A stretch of DNA of 64,000 nucleotides from Actinomycetes bacterium (GCA_021846515.1 JAJZWU010000011.1:1-64000); one strand, 5' to 3'. Shown: positions 8,598 to 22,054, counted from the first letter of the stretch. Numbers and translations: made by a program. The notes: generated by a model from the sequence alone, not told the origin.

Positions 8598-9793
8598 GTA
8601 AGTGGCCTGTCCCGTAGCGTACTGTCCACCAAAGGCGAATACCTGCTAGCGGAGTCAATATAACCTGCATTCTCATCTTCCATGCATACTCCCGTTCCGG
8701 CATCAAACAAGCTAACGGCACCTGCCGGAGCAGTAAGGATCACACGCTCGCCGGAGTCGATAGAAGCAGCAGGATCAAGACGGGCTACGAGTCGCGGTGA
8801 ATCTGAGTCAGGAGACTCTGCCTGCGTACTGGCAAGCCTGGCATGCAACTGTGTGTGGCTTCCCAGATTTTCGAAGAACTCTGCGTTACATGCCACCTTC
8901 ACGTCCGCCTTGACAAGAGACATCCCCAGATGCTCTGGCCGGATACCCACAGTTACATTGCGTCCGGCTGCCTCCAGTACCGGAAGAAACGATCGTGGCA
9001 ATTGGAGGGCACCGTTACCAAGAGATATTCCCTCTCCAGCCTCCTCCCACTCCAACGTCCACAGGTTCATGCCCGGCGACCCGACGAAACCTGCCACAAA
9101 CGTATCCGCTGGCTTCGCGTAGACGTCACCGGGAGTACCAACCTGCCTTATGCGCCCCCCGTCCATCACCACCACACGATCAGCGAGCGTTAAGGCTTCA
9201 TTCTGGTCATGGGTGACGTATACTGTTGTAACCTTTACGTGGCTGTGGATACGAGCGAGTTCCAACCTCATCTGTTCACGCAGATTTGCATCCAGGTTCG
9301 AAAGCGGCTCATCCATCAAGAACACCGCTGGATCACGTACAAGCGCCCTACCGAGGGCAACCCGCTGGCGCTGGCCACCCGAAAGCTCTTTCGGCCTATG
9401 ACTGATCACGCTACCGACGCCGAGAAGTTCGGCCATCTCGTGAACTCGGCGTTTGATCGTCGCTTTGGGAACTCCTCGTGCCTTCAGGCCGAACGCAAGA
9501 TTGTCATAGACAGTCATATGAGGATACAGCGCATAGTTTTGAAAAACCATACCGACGCTGCGCGCATCCGGCGGCTGGTCATTCATCAGGCGATCACCAA
9601 ACCAGATCTCGCCGGCTGTCGGATCTTCCAGCCCGGCAAGCATCCGCAGGATCGTAGTCTTGCCACAACCCGATGGACCCAGTAACACCACAAACTCCCC
9701 CTCACCTATAGTAAGCGATACATCCTCTACGGCTGCCTTCTCCTCTTTTTTGCCATAGTGCTTACTTACATTCTTCATTACTATCTCTGCCAT
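8594..9793 (-). CDS. Carbohydrate ABC transporter ATP-binding protein, MalK/UgpC type
   Basis: The 399-residue protein has a full ABC domain: Walker A GPSGCGKTT (about 38-46), signature LSGGQRQR, Walker B VFLMDEPLSNLD and the switch His in VTHDQNEA. A C-terminal OB-fold regulatory region (about 240-375) contains VGIRPEHLG, as in MalK, UgpC and MsmK, which energise CUT1 sugar importers. About 25 residues at the C-terminus are extra. It is the first gene of the operon, with GAGAGGATATTT before its ATG, and is preceded by a repeat- and palindrome-rich intergenic region. Confidence 0.93.
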   Translation of the reverse strand: MAEIVMKNVSKHYGKKEEKAAVEDVSLTIGEGEFVVLLGPSGCGKTTILRMLAGLEDPTAGEIWFGDRLMNDQPPDARSVGMVFQNYALYPHMTVYDNLAFGLKARGVPKATIKRRVHEMAELLGVGSVISHRPKELSGGQRQRVALGRALVRDPAVFLMDEPLSNLDANLREQMRLELARIHSHVKVTTVYVTHDQNEALTLADRVVVMDGGRIRQVGTPGDVYAKPADTFVAGFVGSPGMNLWTLEWEEAGEGISLGNGALQLPRSFLPVLEAAGRNVTVGIRPEHLGMSLVKADVKVACNAEFFENLGSHTQLHARLASTQAESPDSDSPRLVARLDPAASIDSGERVILTAPAGAVSLFDAGTGVCMEDENAGYIDSASRYSPLVDSTLRDRPLT

Positions 9794-9830
9794 AAATATC
9801 CTCTCTCTAAACAGCTACCGGCTCTTGGAA

Positions 9831-9856
9831 AGTACGAGCCTTTGATATAGTACGAG
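9831..9856. promoter_or_regulatory. Direct repeat AGTACGAG x2 upstream of the sugar ABC operon
   Basis: AGTACGAG occurs at 9831-9838 and 9849-9856, an 18-bp spacing (close to two helical turns), about 40-65 bp upstream of the ATPase start on the minus strand. Such phased repeats often bind a dimeric regulator. This is inference from position and spacing only. Confidence 0.35.
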
Positions 9857-9906
9857 TACAAAGTAAACGGCGCTTGAAATAGAGCTGAAGAAAGGGTGAA
9901 GTGATT

Positions 9907-9944
9907 GTGAACTTTAGATTACATGATCATGTATGAATGTTCAC
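9907..9944. promoter_or_regulatory. Nested palindrome, putative operator between divergent units
   Basis: A perfect 14-bp palindrome TACATGATCATGTA (9920-9933) is flanked nearly symmetrically by GTGAAC (9907-9912) and GTTCAC (9939-9944). It lies between the minus-strand sugar importer operon and the plus-strand winged-helix gene, so the product of that gene may bind it. No experimental support; the symmetry is the evidence. Confidence 0.5.
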
Positions 9945-10112
9945 GGGTGGTATGCTGTCCCTGGGCAGTAGCTGCAGCCATTGAACCCATTTAGGAAAGG
10001 GACACTGTCAGTGCACTCGAACGCGTCCACAAGGAAGGACTTCCGGCCAATTTGCATATGCAGCGTAAGATCTCAGTCTAATTACGCATATCGTTTCACG
10101 AATTGCGGTAAC

Positions 10113-10436
10113 ATGTCATTGATGGAAAAGGACAATAATCATAGCTGGACATTCTTGACAAATCATGGGCATGTCCTGCTCTGCATAAGCCGTAACGGAC
10201 AGATCAGGGCTCGTGACATAGCTGCACAGGTGGGAATCACCGAACGGGCAACACAGCGTATCATTGCCGACCTGGTCGCATCAGGATATATAACGATAGT
10301 ACATGAGGGGCGCAGGAACCGTTACATCCTAAACGACATGCTACCGCTGAGGCATCCGGTAGAAAATACTCACCAAGTAGGGGAACTACTGCATGTACTC
10401 ATGGATCCAAAAGGGGGAACGGATGCTGACAGCTAG
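10113..10436 (+). CDS. Small winged-helix (MarR-like) DNA-binding protein
   Basis: About 107 residues from the ATG at 10113 (an ATG at 10122 is also possible; the open frame extends to 9981 without domain content). The core reads as a winged helix: TNHGHVLLCISRNG, then helix-turn-helix IRARDIAAQVGITERATQRI with recognition helix IIADLVASG, and wing YITIVHEGRRNRYIL. This matches MarR/IclR-like wHTH domains that sense antisense of single ligands or act as simple repressors. No effector domain follows. It is divergent from the sugar ABC operon and separated from it by a palindrome. Its stop directly abuts the convergent purQ stop. Confidence 0.7.
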   Translation: MSLMEKDNNHSWTFLTNHGHVLLCISRNGQIRARDIAAQVGITERATQRIIADLVASGYITIVHEGRRNRYILNDMLPLRHPVENTHQVGELLHVLMDPKGGTDADS

Positions 10437-11108
10437 TCAGCGGCTGAACTGACCCTCGCACAGCGATCTGAAAAGCACGATGCCGTCGGTAGAGCCCAAC
10501 AGCTCATCACTGGCTCGCTCTGGATGAGGCATCATACCGGCTACATTGCCCTGCTCATTGCATATTCCGGCTATAGAATGTACTGACCCGTTGGGATTGT
10601 CTACATAACGGAGCAGCACCCGTTCATCCTCTTCAAGAATCTTGAGTGTAGCGTCGTCACAGGTGTAATTGCCTTCAAAGTGATTGATCGGCAGAGACAA
10701 CACCTTACCTACAGACGAGAGATTGGTAAGAGATGAGCGTGTGGTATCCACCCTCACATCCACACTCCGGCAAATAAACTTCAAAGAGGCATTCTTCTGG
10801 AGCGCTCCCGGTAACAGATGTGCTTCTGTGAGCAATTGGAAGCCGTTGCATATGCCCAGCACGGGACCACCGGATACTGCAAATTCCTCCACCGCCTGCA
10901 TTACCGGTGAAAATCTTGCAATCGCTCCGGGACGCAAGTAATCTCCGTAGGAAAACCCTCCGGGGAGTACCAGGGCATCATAAGCATCCAATTTAACCGT
11001 ATCATGCCATACCAATTCAGCACTATAACCTATACGCTCCAATGCCTTTACGGTATCGTACTCACAGTTGGTGCCCGGAAAGGTAATTACCGCTACATTT
11101 ACTGGCAT
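10437..11108 (-). CDS. purQ: Phosphoribosylformylglycinamidine synthase, glutaminase subunit
   Basis: The 223-residue class-I glutamine amidotransferase begins VNVAVITFPGTNCEYDTVKAL and has nucleophile Cys in GICNGFQ (about residue 88) and His/Glu of the triad in MPHPERA near the C-terminus. PurQ releases ammonia from glutamine for PurL in the FGAR to FGAM step of purine synthesis and works in a complex with PurS and PurL. purS lies 17 bp upstream. purL is not in this cluster: the gene after purQ is unrelated and convergent, so purL must be elsewhere. Confidence 0.97.
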   Translation of the reverse strand: MPVNVAVITFPGTNCEYDTVKALERIGYSAELVWHDTVKLDAYDALVLPGGFSYGDYLRPGAIARFSPVMQAVEEFAVSGGPVLGICNGFQLLTEAHLLPGALQKNASLKFICRSVDVRVDTTRSSLTNLSSVGKVLSLPINHFEGNYTCDDATLKILEEDERVLLRYVDNPNGSVHSIAGICNEQGNVAGMMPHPERASDELLGSTDGIVLFRSLCEGQFSR

Positions 11109-11125
11109 TATAAGACTCCCAATAC

Positions 11126-11395
11126 CTAATCTGGACTGGCCGCGCGCTCTTGAACCAGCGATACGTTGGCAACCTCTATAACCGGATTCGCCAAAAGCTT
11201 ACCAACCATACTATCGGCGATCCCCAGTGCTTCTTCGCCGGTAGATGCTTCTACCTGGAGCCTGATTACCTTGCCTACCGTAACCCGTTTTGTCATATCA
11301 AAACCAAGCGCATGCAATGCCCGTAGTATTGTCGTACCTTCCGGATCCGCTATCCCCGGTTTCGGCATTATCTCCACGCTAAGTTCGTATAACAT
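11126..11395 (-). CDS. purS: Phosphoribosylformylglycinamidine synthase subunit PurS
   Basis: An 89-residue protein beginning MLYELSVEIMPKPGIADPEGTTI, with the conserved core ALHALGFDMTKRVTVGKVIRL. This is the usual length and pattern of PurS, which bridges PurQ and PurL. It lies between purC and purQ on the same strand, as in many Gram-positive purine clusters. The start ATG has a weak upstream GAG. No anomalies. Confidence 0.95.
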   Translation of the reverse strand: MLYELSVEIMPKPGIADPEGTTILRALHALGFDMTKRVTVGKVIRLQVEASTGEEALGIADSMVGKLLANPVIEVANVSLVQERAASPD

Positions 11396-11478
11396 CTCTA
11401 ACTCCCATATCAGCCATCATCTCTGGCTATCATCCCCATAATCGTCTCTACCTCCCATCCGCAGAATCATACCCATGA

Positions 11479-12372
11479 TCATCCCCATCCACCATACCAA
11501 TCATCAAGCCTCTTCAGCGTAATAGCCTCATATGCCGTAACGTAACGGTTGGAGGTGGCCTCTACCACATCCTCGGGTAGGCTGGGAGGAGGCGGAGTCT
11601 TGTCCCATCCGGTAGCTTCCAACCAGTCCCTGACCGGCTGTTTGTCGTAAGAGGGCAGGTCGGTACCGGGCTTCCAGTCATCTTCTCTCCAGAACCGTGA
11701 AGAATCCGGCGTAAGCACCTCATCTGCCAACGTAAGAACCCCATCTACGAACCCAAGTTCAAACTTTGTATCGGCAACCAGAAAACCGCGGGATTGAGCC
11801 TGATCCGCCGCTAAATTATAAGCATCAAGGCAGATTCTCTTGGCTTCGTTGGCTACATCTTCTCCCACAATACCAACCATATCATTATATGATATGTTCT
11901 CATCGTGACCGGTAGTTGCCTTGGTGGACGGTGTAAACAACGGCTCAGGCAAACGACTGCCAAGCTCCAAGCCCCCGGGAATCGGCATCTTATGAATAGT
12001 TCCAGATGCGCTATACTCTTTCCACGCCGACCCCGCAAGAAACCCTCTTACTATGCATTCCACCGGCAACATCTCGGCCTGCCTGACTACCATCGCCCTC
12101 CCAGAGCGCCAATCTACGTTATTAGCATCCTTGACGGCATCGGGAAAAGACTCCGGATCGACGGCAATCAGATGATTCGGCGCCACTTCTTTCAGCTCTT
12201 CCATCCAGTAGGTCGACATAGAGGTAAGAACCCTGCCCTTTTGAGGTATTGCCTCCTTAAGCACTACATCGAATGCCGATATTCTATCGCTGGCAACCAT
12301 TAACAGCATGCCATCACCGCAACGATATATATCCCTCACCTTGCCCCTGCTCAACAATTCAAGATCAGCCAT
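11479..12372 (-). CDS. purC: Phosphoribosylaminoimidazole-succinocarboxamide synthase
   Basis: The 297-residue protein begins with the SAICAR synthetase pattern LLSRGKVRDIYRCGDGMLLMVASDRISAFDV and contains EMLPVECIVRGFLAGSAWKEY and DTKFELG. It ligates aspartate to CAIR using ATP. Length matches the longer (about 300-residue) actinobacterial/yeast-like class rather than the 240-residue E. coli form. It lies 57 bp after purB and 83 bp before purS in the pur run. Confidence 0.96.
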   Translation of the reverse strand: MADLELLSRGKVRDIYRCGDGMLLMVASDRISAFDVVLKEAIPQKGRVLTSMSTYWMEELKEVAPNHLIAVDPESFPDAVKDANNVDWRSGRAMVVRQAEMLPVECIVRGFLAGSAWKEYSASGTIHKMPIPGGLELGSRLPEPLFTPSTKATTGHDENISYNDMVGIVGEDVANEAKRICLDAYNLAADQAQSRGFLVADTKFELGFVDGVLTLADEVLTPDSSRFWREDDWKPGTDLPSYDKQPVRDWLEATGWDKTPPPPSLPEDVVEATSNRYVTAYEAITLKRLDDWYGGWG

Positions 12373-12429
12373 ATTTACACCTACCTAAAGACTCCAAACT
12401 CTACGAACAGAAGAAACCGCCGCTCATCT

Positions 12430-13734
12430 TCAAACCTGCTTTAATGCTTCCAAAAATCTGTCCACATGCTCAAGCGTTCTTGACAGAGAAAACGCCTTAT
12501 CGAGAACATCGCTACCTACAGATACCTCGCCATCTTCTTCCAGTACGGTACGAAAATGCTTACCGGTCTCTGCGGCTTGTCCGGCATCACGTTGCACTAT
12601 ACGATATGCGGCATCTCTATCCATACCAGACTCCACAAGCGCCAGCAACACAGACTGGCTGAACAACAGCCCAAGAGAACGAACCTCCAGGTTCTCAAGC
12701 ATCCGATCTGCGCGTACCTCTAATCCATCTACCAAACCGGCACATCTATCCAGAGAATAGTATGTCAAGTGACAGGCGTCAGGCAATACAACACGTTCTA
12801 CAGAGCTATGCGATATGTCACGTTCATGCCACAGTGTAATATCTTCCATCCCGGGAACTACATAGCCGCGCAACATGCGGGCAACACCACAGAGCCGCTC
12901 TGACAGGATAGGGTTGCGCTTGTGTGGCATCGCTGAGGAACCTTTTTGACCTGTGGCAAAACGCTCTTGCACTTCACCCACATCACTCCTGTGCAACAGG
13001 CGTATCTCTGTCGCTATGGCCTCTACCGTAGCACCGGCCATTGCACATGCCCATAACAACTCTGCATGTCTGTCCCTTGCAATAACCTGGCTGGCAGGTA
13101 CTGGGGCTAGTCCCAAGTGGGAACAGACATATTCCTCCACTCTCGGATCTATATTCGAATAGGTACCTACCGCACCGGATAACTTGCCTACCGCGATTCC
13201 ATCCTGTGCTCTTTCCAGCCTGGCCCTATCACGATCTGCCTGCAGGCAAAAGAGCGCCAGCTTTGCACCGAACGTGGTAGGCTCGGCAAACATCCCGTGG
13301 GTTCTGCCGGCTACAGGTGTATGTATATGCTCTTCAGCCTTTTTCCTCAGCGTAGCCACCAGCCTGGCAGATACTTCTAAAATGGCATCCATAGCCTCTA
13401 CAAGCGCTACACCCAAAGCAGTGTCCACCACATCAGATGATGTCATACCATAATGAAGCCACCTTGCAGGGGGAGCATCAACCCTTCCCTGCACCACGTC
13501 CACAAAAGCTGCCACATCATGATCGGTCACCTCCTCCCGCTTGGCAACCTCTTTACAAAAAGCATCATCTACTACCGGAGCCAACTTTCTCAAAGTAATT
13601 GCATCTTCGCTTGGTATATGCCCGATAGAAGCCCATCCCTCAACGGCAAGCAACTCAATCTCAAGCCAACGCTGCATTTTGGCCTCTTCCGAGAAGATGG
13701 AGGTAATCCTGGGTATGGAGTAACGAGGTATCAT
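12430..13734 (-). CDS. purB: Adenylosuccinate lyase
   Basis: The 434-residue protein of the fumarase/aspartase superfamily has the signature GSSAMPHKRNP (about 275-285) in the mobile catalytic loop, plus YGMTSSDVVDTALG and GRTHGMFAEP. PurB cleaves SAICAR and adenylosuccinate, the step after PurC and after PurA. The ATG at 13734 gives the classical start MIPRYSIPRITSIFSEEAKM. It begins 8 bp after the purA stop, so the two are almost certainly co-transcribed. Confidence 0.97.
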   Translation of the reverse strand: MIPRYSIPRITSIFSEEAKMQRWLEIELLAVEGWASIGHIPSEDAITLRKLAPVVDDAFCKEVAKREEVTDHDVAAFVDVVQGRVDAPPARWLHYGMTSSDVVDTALGVALVEAMDAILEVSARLVATLRKKAEEHIHTPVAGRTHGMFAEPTTFGAKLALFCLQADRDRARLERAQDGIAVGKLSGAVGTYSNIDPRVEEYVCSHLGLAPVPASQVIARDRHAELLWACAMAGATVEAIATEIRLLHRSDVGEVQERFATGQKGSSAMPHKRNPILSERLCGVARMLRGYVVPGMEDITLWHERDISHSSVERVVLPDACHLTYYSLDRCAGLVDGLEVRADRMLENLEVRSLGLLFSQSVLLALVESGMDRDAAYRIVQRDAGQAAETGKHFRTVLEEDGEVSVGSDVLDKAFSLSRTLEHVDRFLEALKQV

Positions 13735-13742
13735 TGCACGAC

Positions 13743-15023
13743 CTATGGGCAGAACTCGACAAATTGATCACGTGCAGGGCCAACTCCGACCAGCCTCACC
13801 GGAACCCCCACCTGCTCGGCCAGGAATGACACGTAATTGCATGCCTCTCGAGGCATGTCTTCCAATCTGGTTACTCCAGACAAGTCGGCATGCCACCCAG
13901 GCAACTCTTCATATATAGGTACAGCTTTATGAAAATCAGACTGATGATAAGGTGGATAAAGGCACTTCTCACCATCCACCTCGTAGGATGTACACACTTT
14001 CAGGGTATCGAATGCATCCAAGACATCCAATTTGGTAAGCGCTATTTCGTCAAGCGAGTTAAGCCTTACCGCCTGGCGCATCATCACTGCATCAAACCAC
14101 CCGGGGCGCCGTTTCCTCCCCGTTACAGTACCGTATTCCTGGCCGCGCTCTACAAGAATATCCCCATACTCATCCAGGCACTCAGTGGGAAATGGCCCTG
14201 CTCCCACTCGCGTGATATACGCCTTGGCGATCCCGATGATCTTGTCTATATGCTTCGGTCCAATGCCGGCACCTGTACATGCCCCACCCGCTACGGGATT
14301 GGATGAGGTTACAAATGGATATGTTCCCTGGTCAAGATCGAGAAATGTGGCTTGAGCTCCCTCCAGTAATACATTCCGGCCAGACGAGAGCGCCTCATGT
14401 ACAATTCCCACACTGTCTCCAATCATTGAAGCCATTCTGGGTGCATATTCTCCCAGATACTTGGAGCAAATTTCATCTATATCGATGGGAAGGCGATTAT
14501 ATGCCTTTGCCAACAGAGCGTTCTTCTCTTTAAGCACCAACTCAAGTTTCTGCCTGAAAATCTTTTCGTCCAGGATGTCCTGCACCCTGAGTCCTACTCT
14601 GGCGGCCTTGTCCGCATAGGCGGGACCTATACCTCTTTTTGTCGTGCCAAGAGATGACTTCCCAAGGAACCTTTCAGTAAGACGATCTATCTCTTGATGG
14701 TAGGGCATTATTAAATGAGCGTTTCCACTGACTACCAACCTGGAGGTGTCCACCCCCTTCTCAGACAGGCTATCCAGCTCTTCTATCAAAGTAGCCGGCT
14801 CCACCACCACTCCATTTCCTATCACGGGAGTGATGTGAGGATACAGAACTCCACTAGGTACAAGCTGTAGTGCAAAACGATTACCATCCACCACGACAGT
14901 ATGCCCGGCATTGTGCCCCCCCTGGTAACGCACCACGACATCCATCTCCCTTGCCAAAAGGTCGGTAAGTTTCCCCTTTCCTTCATCTCCCCATTGGGTA
15001 CCTACTACTACGGTCGCAGGCAA
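13743..15023 (-). CDS. purA: Adenylosuccinate synthetase
   Basis: A 426-residue GTP-dependent ligase making adenylosuccinate from IMP and aspartate. Seen: [11 protein letters not shown] (GTP loop), [22 protein letters not shown] and the GTP-base region TKLDVLDAF. The start is TTG at 15023, supported by GGAGGT at about 8 bp and by the family start [14 protein letters not shown]. It is the first gene of the purA-B-C-S-Q cluster. The 140 bp upstream up to clpB show no riboswitch or strong terminator that I can recognise. Confidence 0.97.
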   Translation of the reverse strand: MPATVVVGTQWGDEGKGKLTDLLAREMDVVVRYQGGHNAGHTVVVDGNRFALQLVPSGVLYPHITPVIGNGVVVEPATLIEELDSLSEKGVDTSRLVVSGNAHLIMPYHQEIDRLTERFLGKSSLGTTKRGIGPAYADKAARVGLRVQDILDEKIFRQKLELVLKEKNALLAKAYNRLPIDIDEICSKYLGEYAPRMASMIGDSVGIVHEALSSGRNVLLEGAQATFLDLDQGTYPFVTSSNPVAGGACTGAGIGPKHIDKIIGIAKAYITRVGAGPFPTECLDEYGDILVERGQEYGTVTGRKRRPGWFDAVMMRQAVRLNSLDEIALTKLDVLDAFDTLKVCTSYEVDGEKCLYPPYHQSDFHKAVPIYEELPGWHADLSGVTRLEDMPREACNYVSFLAEQVGVPVRLVGVGPARDQFVEFCP

Positions 15024-15163
15024 CTTACTGTACCTCCACCAATCTCTGGGGTAGCCACTGGGTATACATAACTAAGGTCGCGGGCAAAGTACCTCCCTGC
15101 ATGGACAATCTTTAAAGAACACAGCCACTAAGTCTATTGCAATCTTCCGGAATGCACAAACAG

Positions 15164-17659
15164 CTATCTAAACTCCAGCTTGCCGGCATCACCGGAAACA
15201 TCTACCTTTACGGTAGAGCCTTCAGTGTAGCTGCCATCAAGCACCAAGAGCGCAAGTGGATCTTCCAGCTCATGCTGGATCACCCTACGTAGGGGTCTCG
15301 CCCCAAAGTCAGGATCGTAACCGTGCTCAGCAAGCCAGTCCTTGGCTGCATCACTTACTATTACTTCAATATTGCGATCGTGTAACCTGGCCTGCAACCT
15401 GTCCAGGTCTATATCCACTATTTGACGTATATCTTCTCTGGTCAAGTGATGAAAGCGTACTATCTCGTCTATCCTGTTTACAAACTCCGGCTTGAAGAAT
15501 TGGGCGGGCTCTACCTGTAAATTGGATGTCATGATCAACACCGTATTGGTAAAATCAACGGTGCGCCCCTGTCCATCCGTCAGGCGTCCATCTTCAAGCA
15601 CCTGCAACAGGACATTGAACACATCGGAGTGTGCCTTTTCAATTTCATCAAGCAACACCACTGCATACGGCCTTCTCCTCACTGCCTCGGTCAATTGACC
15701 TCCCTCTTCATACCCCACATAACCGGGAGGCGAGCCTATCAACCTTGATACTGTATGCTTTTCCTGGTATTCTCCCATGTCAATACGGATCATCGCCCTG
15801 TCGTCGTCGAAGAGAAACTCCGCCAGTGTCCTGGCCAGCTCAGTCTTGCCAACGCCTGTAGGCCCCATGAACAAAAACGACCCTATGGGCCTATTTGGAT
15901 CCGACATGCCTGCCCTGGAACGCCTGATGGCATTGGATACCGCCCTCACCGCCTCATCCTGGCCAATTACTCTTGCATGCAGGGCATCCTCCATGCGCAC
16001 TAATTTGGCCACTTCCCCCTCCATGAGCCTGGTTACAGGTATCCCAGTCCAGCGACTTATAACCTCAGCCACATCCTCTGGGTCCACCTCCTCTTTTAGC
16101 ATAGCTCCGTGAGCCTGAATCTCCGCCAAACGATTACTTGCCTCCTCAATCTGCCTCTCGACCTCCGGTATCCTGCCATAGCTAAGCTCGGATGCAGTAG
16201 TGAGTTCGCCGTCGCGCATCGCTCTATCCGCCTCACTACGGAGTATTTCGAGCTGCTCTTTGTGTCCTCTTATGGAAGTAATAGCTTCCTTCTCGGTGTT
16301 CCATTGCGCCATCATGGAATCTGCCTGCTCATGCAAATTGGCCATTTCGTTCTCCAGCTTGGCCAGGCGTTCCACAGAACCTGGATCCGTCTCCTTGGAA
16401 AGCGCTACCTTCTCCATCTCCAGCTGACGTAGCCGCCTGGTTACAACATCCACCTCCGTTGGCATGGAATCTATCTCCATACGTAACCTGCTGGCCGCCT
16501 CATCAATAAGATCTATCGCCTTATCCGGAAGAAACCTGCCTGCGATATAACGATCGGACAGGACTGCCGCAGCAACCAATGCAGCATCCTGGATGCGCAC
16601 ACCATGGTGTACCTCATAACGTTCTTTAAGCCCCCTGAGAATGGCTATCGTATCTTCTACGGTTGGCTGGCCAACATAGACCGGCTGGAAACGCCTCTCC
16701 AGGGCGGCATCTTTTTCTATATGCTCCCTGTACTCGTCCAATGTGGTTGCACCTATCATTCTGAGCTCTCCCCTGGCCAACATCGGCTTTATCATATTGC
16801 CGGCATCCATTGCCCCTTCCGCAGCACCGGCACCTACGATAGTATGCAACTCATCGATAAATGTGATTACCCTACCCTCCGATCCTGTGATCTCTTCCAA
16901 AACCGCCTTCAGCCGTTCTTCAAACTCGCCACGATACTTTGCACCGGCGACCATTAAACCGAGATCAAGAGCTATAACCTTTTTGTTTCTAAGCGATTCA
17001 GGTACATCGCCATCTACCACTCTGGCCGCCAAGCCCTCCACAATTGCGGTCTTTCCGACTCCCGGTTCACCTATCAATACCGGATTATTCTTTGTCCTGC
17101 GTGACAGTACCTGCATCACCCTTCTAATCTCTTCATCGCGTCCTATTACCGGATCCAATTTCCCCTTTCTGGCCAATTCGGTCAGGTCGCGACCGTAACG
17201 TTCAAGCGCCTTATAGGTCTCTTCTGGATTAGGGGTAGTTACCCTGTGACTGCCCCTAATCTGCCTTATCGCATCCAGCATATCGTTACGCTCTACACCC
17301 ACATAATCAGCCAGAGCCAACATAAGATGCTCTCCGGAAAGATACTCGTCAGCCATCTCATTCATTGCTTTGCCTGCATTGTCAAGTACTTCTCGTGTAT
17401 CCCTGCTTAGGCTCGGCTCGCTGGTTCCATAGGAACGCGCCAACCGCTCCAGTCTCGCTGCCACCTCATTCGCCAGACTAAGCCTATCTATACCAAGAGC
17501 AGCCAGAAGAGGAAGCGCCACCCCGTCCGTCTGAGCCAGCAGTGCCGCCAATAGATGGTCGGGAGTAACTTCGGCATGGTTTTCTGCTGCCGCAAGCTGC
17601 ATAGCCTTCTCCAGTGCTTCCCTGGTTTTCAGAGTAAACTTGCCTGGATCTACTGTCAT
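15164..17659 (-). CDS. clpB: ATP-dependent disaggregase ClpB
   Basis: The ATG at 17659 overlaps the hspR stop (ATGA) and follows AGGAGGT. Domains of the 831-residue chain: Clp N-domain (1-145), NBD1 with [13 protein letters not shown], coiled-coil middle domain (about 395-525), and NBD2 with [10 protein letters not shown] and DEIEKAH. ClpB rescues aggregated proteins with DnaK-DnaJ-GrpE, encoded in the same operon. The segment between the NBD2 sensor-1 region (MTSNL) and [11 protein letters not shown] is shorter than in mycobacterial ClpB, and the usual Gly after SNL is replaced by Gln; this looks like a small internal deletion rather than a sequencing break, because the frame is intact. Confidence 0.97.
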   Translation of the reverse strand: MTVDPGKFTLKTREALEKAMQLAAAENHAEVTPDHLLAALLAQTDGVALPLLAALGIDRLSLANEVAARLERLARSYGTSEPSLSRDTREVLDNAGKAMNEMADEYLSGEHLMLALADYVGVERNDMLDAIRQIRGSHRVTTPNPEETYKALERYGRDLTELARKGKLDPVIGRDEEIRRVMQVLSRRTKNNPVLIGEPGVGKTAIVEGLAARVVDGDVPESLRNKKVIALDLGLMVAGAKYRGEFEERLKAVLEEITGSEGRVITFIDELHTIVGAGAAEGAMDAGNMIKPMLARGELRMIGATTLDEYREHIEKDAALERRFQPVYVGQPTVEDTIAILRGLKERYEVHHGVRIQDAALVAAAVLSDRYIAGRFLPDKAIDLIDEAASRLRMEIDSMPTEVDVVTRRLRQLEMEKVALSKETDPGSVERLAKLENEMANLHEQADSMMAQWNTEKEAITSIRGHKEQLEILRSEADRAMRDGELTTASELSYGRIPEVERQIEEASNRLAEIQAHGAMLKEEVDPEDVAEVISRWTGIPVTRLMEGEVAKLVRMEDALHARVIGQDEAVRAVSNAIRRSRAGMSDPNRPIGSFLFMGPTGVGKTELARTLAEFLFDDDRAMIRIDMGEYQEKHTVSRLIGSPPGYVGYEEGGQLTEAVRRRPYAVVLLDEIEKAHSDVFNVLLQVLEDGRLTDGQGRTVDFTNTVLIMTSNLQVEPAQFFKPEFVNRIDEIVRFHHLTREDIRQIVDIDLDRLQARLHDRNIEVIVSDAAKDWLAEHGYDPDFGARPLRRVIQHELEDPLALLVLDGSYTEGSTVKVDVSGDAGKLEFR

Positions 17660-18027
17660 GATGACCTCCTGCCTCTTCCCTTCCACGGTAGCGCCGCCTG
17701 GTGCAGGGGTACCAACTCTCGCTGGTAGTGGCGGCGAACTTCCTCTACCTTCCTGTACGTTTCCGCCCTCGATCTTTCCAGCTCATCTGTAAGGTACTTA
17801 ACCTTATCCTCCAGCTCAAGCACCCTGCGCACTCCTTCGAGATTGAGCCCTGCACAGGTAAGCTCCTGTATATGGCGTAAGCGTTCTATATCCTCATCAG
17901 AGTAACGCCTGGAGCCTCCACCGGTACGTGAAGGTTCCAGCAGACCTTTTCGCTCGTATATACGCAGTGTCTGAGGATGGACACCGGCAAGTTCGGCTGC
18001 TACCGAAATCACATATACTGCTCTCAT
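17656..18027 (-). CDS. hspR: Heat-shock repressor HspR (MerR family)
   Basis: The MerR-type winged helix is clear: [41 protein letters not shown] and [19 protein letters not shown], followed by a coiled coil. HspR represses dnaK operons and clpB in actinobacteria with DnaK as co-repressor. The ATG at 18027 fits the usual HspR length; an alternative TTG at 18069 overlaps the dnaJ stop by 14 bp and has GAAAGG upstream, so the start is uncertain. Its tail is basic. The stop overlaps the clpB start. The classical HAIR operator was not found upstream of dnaK, see the inverted repeat at 22055. Confidence 0.92.
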   Translation of the reverse strand: MRAVYVISVAAELAGVHPQTLRIYERKGLLEPSRTGGGSRRYSDEDIERLRHIQELTCAGLNLEGVRRVLELEDKVKYLTDELERSRAETYRKVEEVRRHYQRELVPLHQAALPWKGRGRRSS

Positions 18028-18055
18028 CGGCCACCACCCATTCCAATCCTCTTTT

Positions 18056-19336
18056 TCATCGACTGCCAACCTTTCCGTCAGGATCGGTCACCTTCCCGGT
18101 TGACCTGCCAGTTCTATCGTCTGATCTGCCGGTTTTGGCAGCTCCGCTACCCGTTCTGGCGCTAGATGCTCCATTGTTGGATCGCTCGGAAGCCCTTGAC
18201 CCTCCACCGACATCGTTGGGGTCACCGGCACCGGCAGGAGGAATCACTTTTGACAATTCCTCAATAGCATGGCGTTGCTCTCTAGTAAGGTTTTGCGGAA
18301 CATCCACATGCACCGTTACAAGTAGGTCACCTGAGCTATTATGTCCGGAAGCAGGGACTCCCCATCCCCTTACTCTGAATACCTTTCCTGATTGTGTTCC
18401 CGGTGGTATTTTCAAGGTAAGTGGCTTTGATAATGTAGGGACCACGATAGACCCACCCAGTACAGCCTGGGGATAGCTTATGGGTACGGTAACTGTAACG
18501 TTACGACCCGCTCTGCCAAACCTCGGATGAGGTGTAACCTGAACATTCACATAGAGGTCTCCGGAAGGTCCGTTGTTGTATCCGGTATATCCCTTGCCCT
18601 TAACCAAAATCCGTTGTCCATTTTCTACGCCGGGCGGGATCCTGACATTTATAGACCGGTTACTTAAGGCCTTACCTGTCCCATTGCAGGTCGGGCAGGC
18701 ATGTTCTACTATGACACCCTTGCCACCACAATTCGGGCATATTTTGGAAAGAGAAAACATTCCCTGATTGTCGTCTATAATACCCTTTCCATTACATCGT
18801 TTGCAGGCTGTCGGCTTGGTGCCCGGAGCTGCACCGGTACCATTGCAAGTACGGCAGGGTTCTTGGCTGGGAACGTTAACGGCTGCCGTGACCCCGTTAA
18901 CGGCATCTATAAACGACAAAGTCAATGGAGCTTCTATGTCCATACCTCGCCTGGGTCCTGCAGAACCGCGCTGGTTCGAACGACCTCTTCCAAAGATGCC
19001 ACCCAGGGCATCACTTAAAATATCATGGAAATCTTCAGTGTTCTCTACACGATATCCCGATGTCCCCCTGCCTCCCCATGAATTGCCAAACGGATTCCTG
19101 GCTCCATTGGATAACTTGCGAACCTGGTCGTACTCCTTACGCTTGGTGGCATCTCCCAATACGTCATAGGCTGCAGCTACCTCCTTAAACTTTTCCTCTG
19201 AACCTGGATTGGCATCGGGATGGTAGGTCTTGGCCAGTTTCCTGTATGCTTTAGTTATATCCTTTTCAGATGCATCTTTGGAAACACCGAGGACCTTGTA
19301 GTAATCCTTGTCCAGCCACTCTCGTTGTACTGCCAC
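18056..19336 (-). CDS. dnaJ: Chaperone DnaJ
   Basis: J-domain with HPD ([13 protein letters not shown], about 38-50), a Gly/Phe-type linker, four CxxCxGxG-type zinc repeats ([32 protein letters not shown]) and the substrate-binding C-domain. Length is 426, longer than E. coli DnaJ (376), because of a Ser/Gly/Arg-rich tail of about 50 residues ([20 protein letters not shown]). The start is GTG. It is the third gene of the dnaK operon, 17 bp after grpE, and stimulates DnaK ATPase. Confidence 0.96.
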   Translation of the reverse strand: MAVQREWLDKDYYKVLGVSKDASEKDITKAYRKLAKTYHPDANPGSEEKFKEVAAAYDVLGDATKRKEYDQVRKLSNGARNPFGNSWGGRGTSGYRVENTEDFHDILSDALGGIFGRGRSNQRGSAGPRRGMDIEAPLTLSFIDAVNGVTAAVNVPSQEPCRTCNGTGAAPGTKPTACKRCNGKGIIDDNQGMFSLSKICPNCGGKGVIVEHACPTCNGTGKALSNRSINVRIPPGVENGQRILVKGKGYTGYNNGPSGDLYVNVQVTPHPRFGRAGRNVTVTVPISYPQAVLGGSIVVPTLSKPLTLKIPPGTQSGKVFRVRGWGVPASGHNSSGDLLVTVHVDVPQNLTREQRHAIEELSKVIPPAGAGDPNDVGGGSRASERSNNGASSARTGSGAAKTGRSDDRTGRSTGKVTDPDGKVGSR

Positions 19337-19352
19337 CTCTGCCTACATCTCC

Positions 19353-21979
<2,627 letters not shown>

Positions 21980-22054
21980 CTATATCCTCCATTTCTATTA
22001 TTTCTATCTGTATATTTTACTCTGTACATGTTACGTTGCAAATACCTCTGATTT

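Noticed and set aside
15024-15163. Purine riboswitch upstream of purA
   Set aside because: I looked for the three-stem purine aptamer pattern on the minus strand and saw no matching conserved loops.
18056-18069. TTG at 18069 as the definite hspR start
   Set aside because: It has an SD-like GAAAGG but adds 14 residues, partly overlapping dnaJ; kept only as an alternative to ATG 18027.
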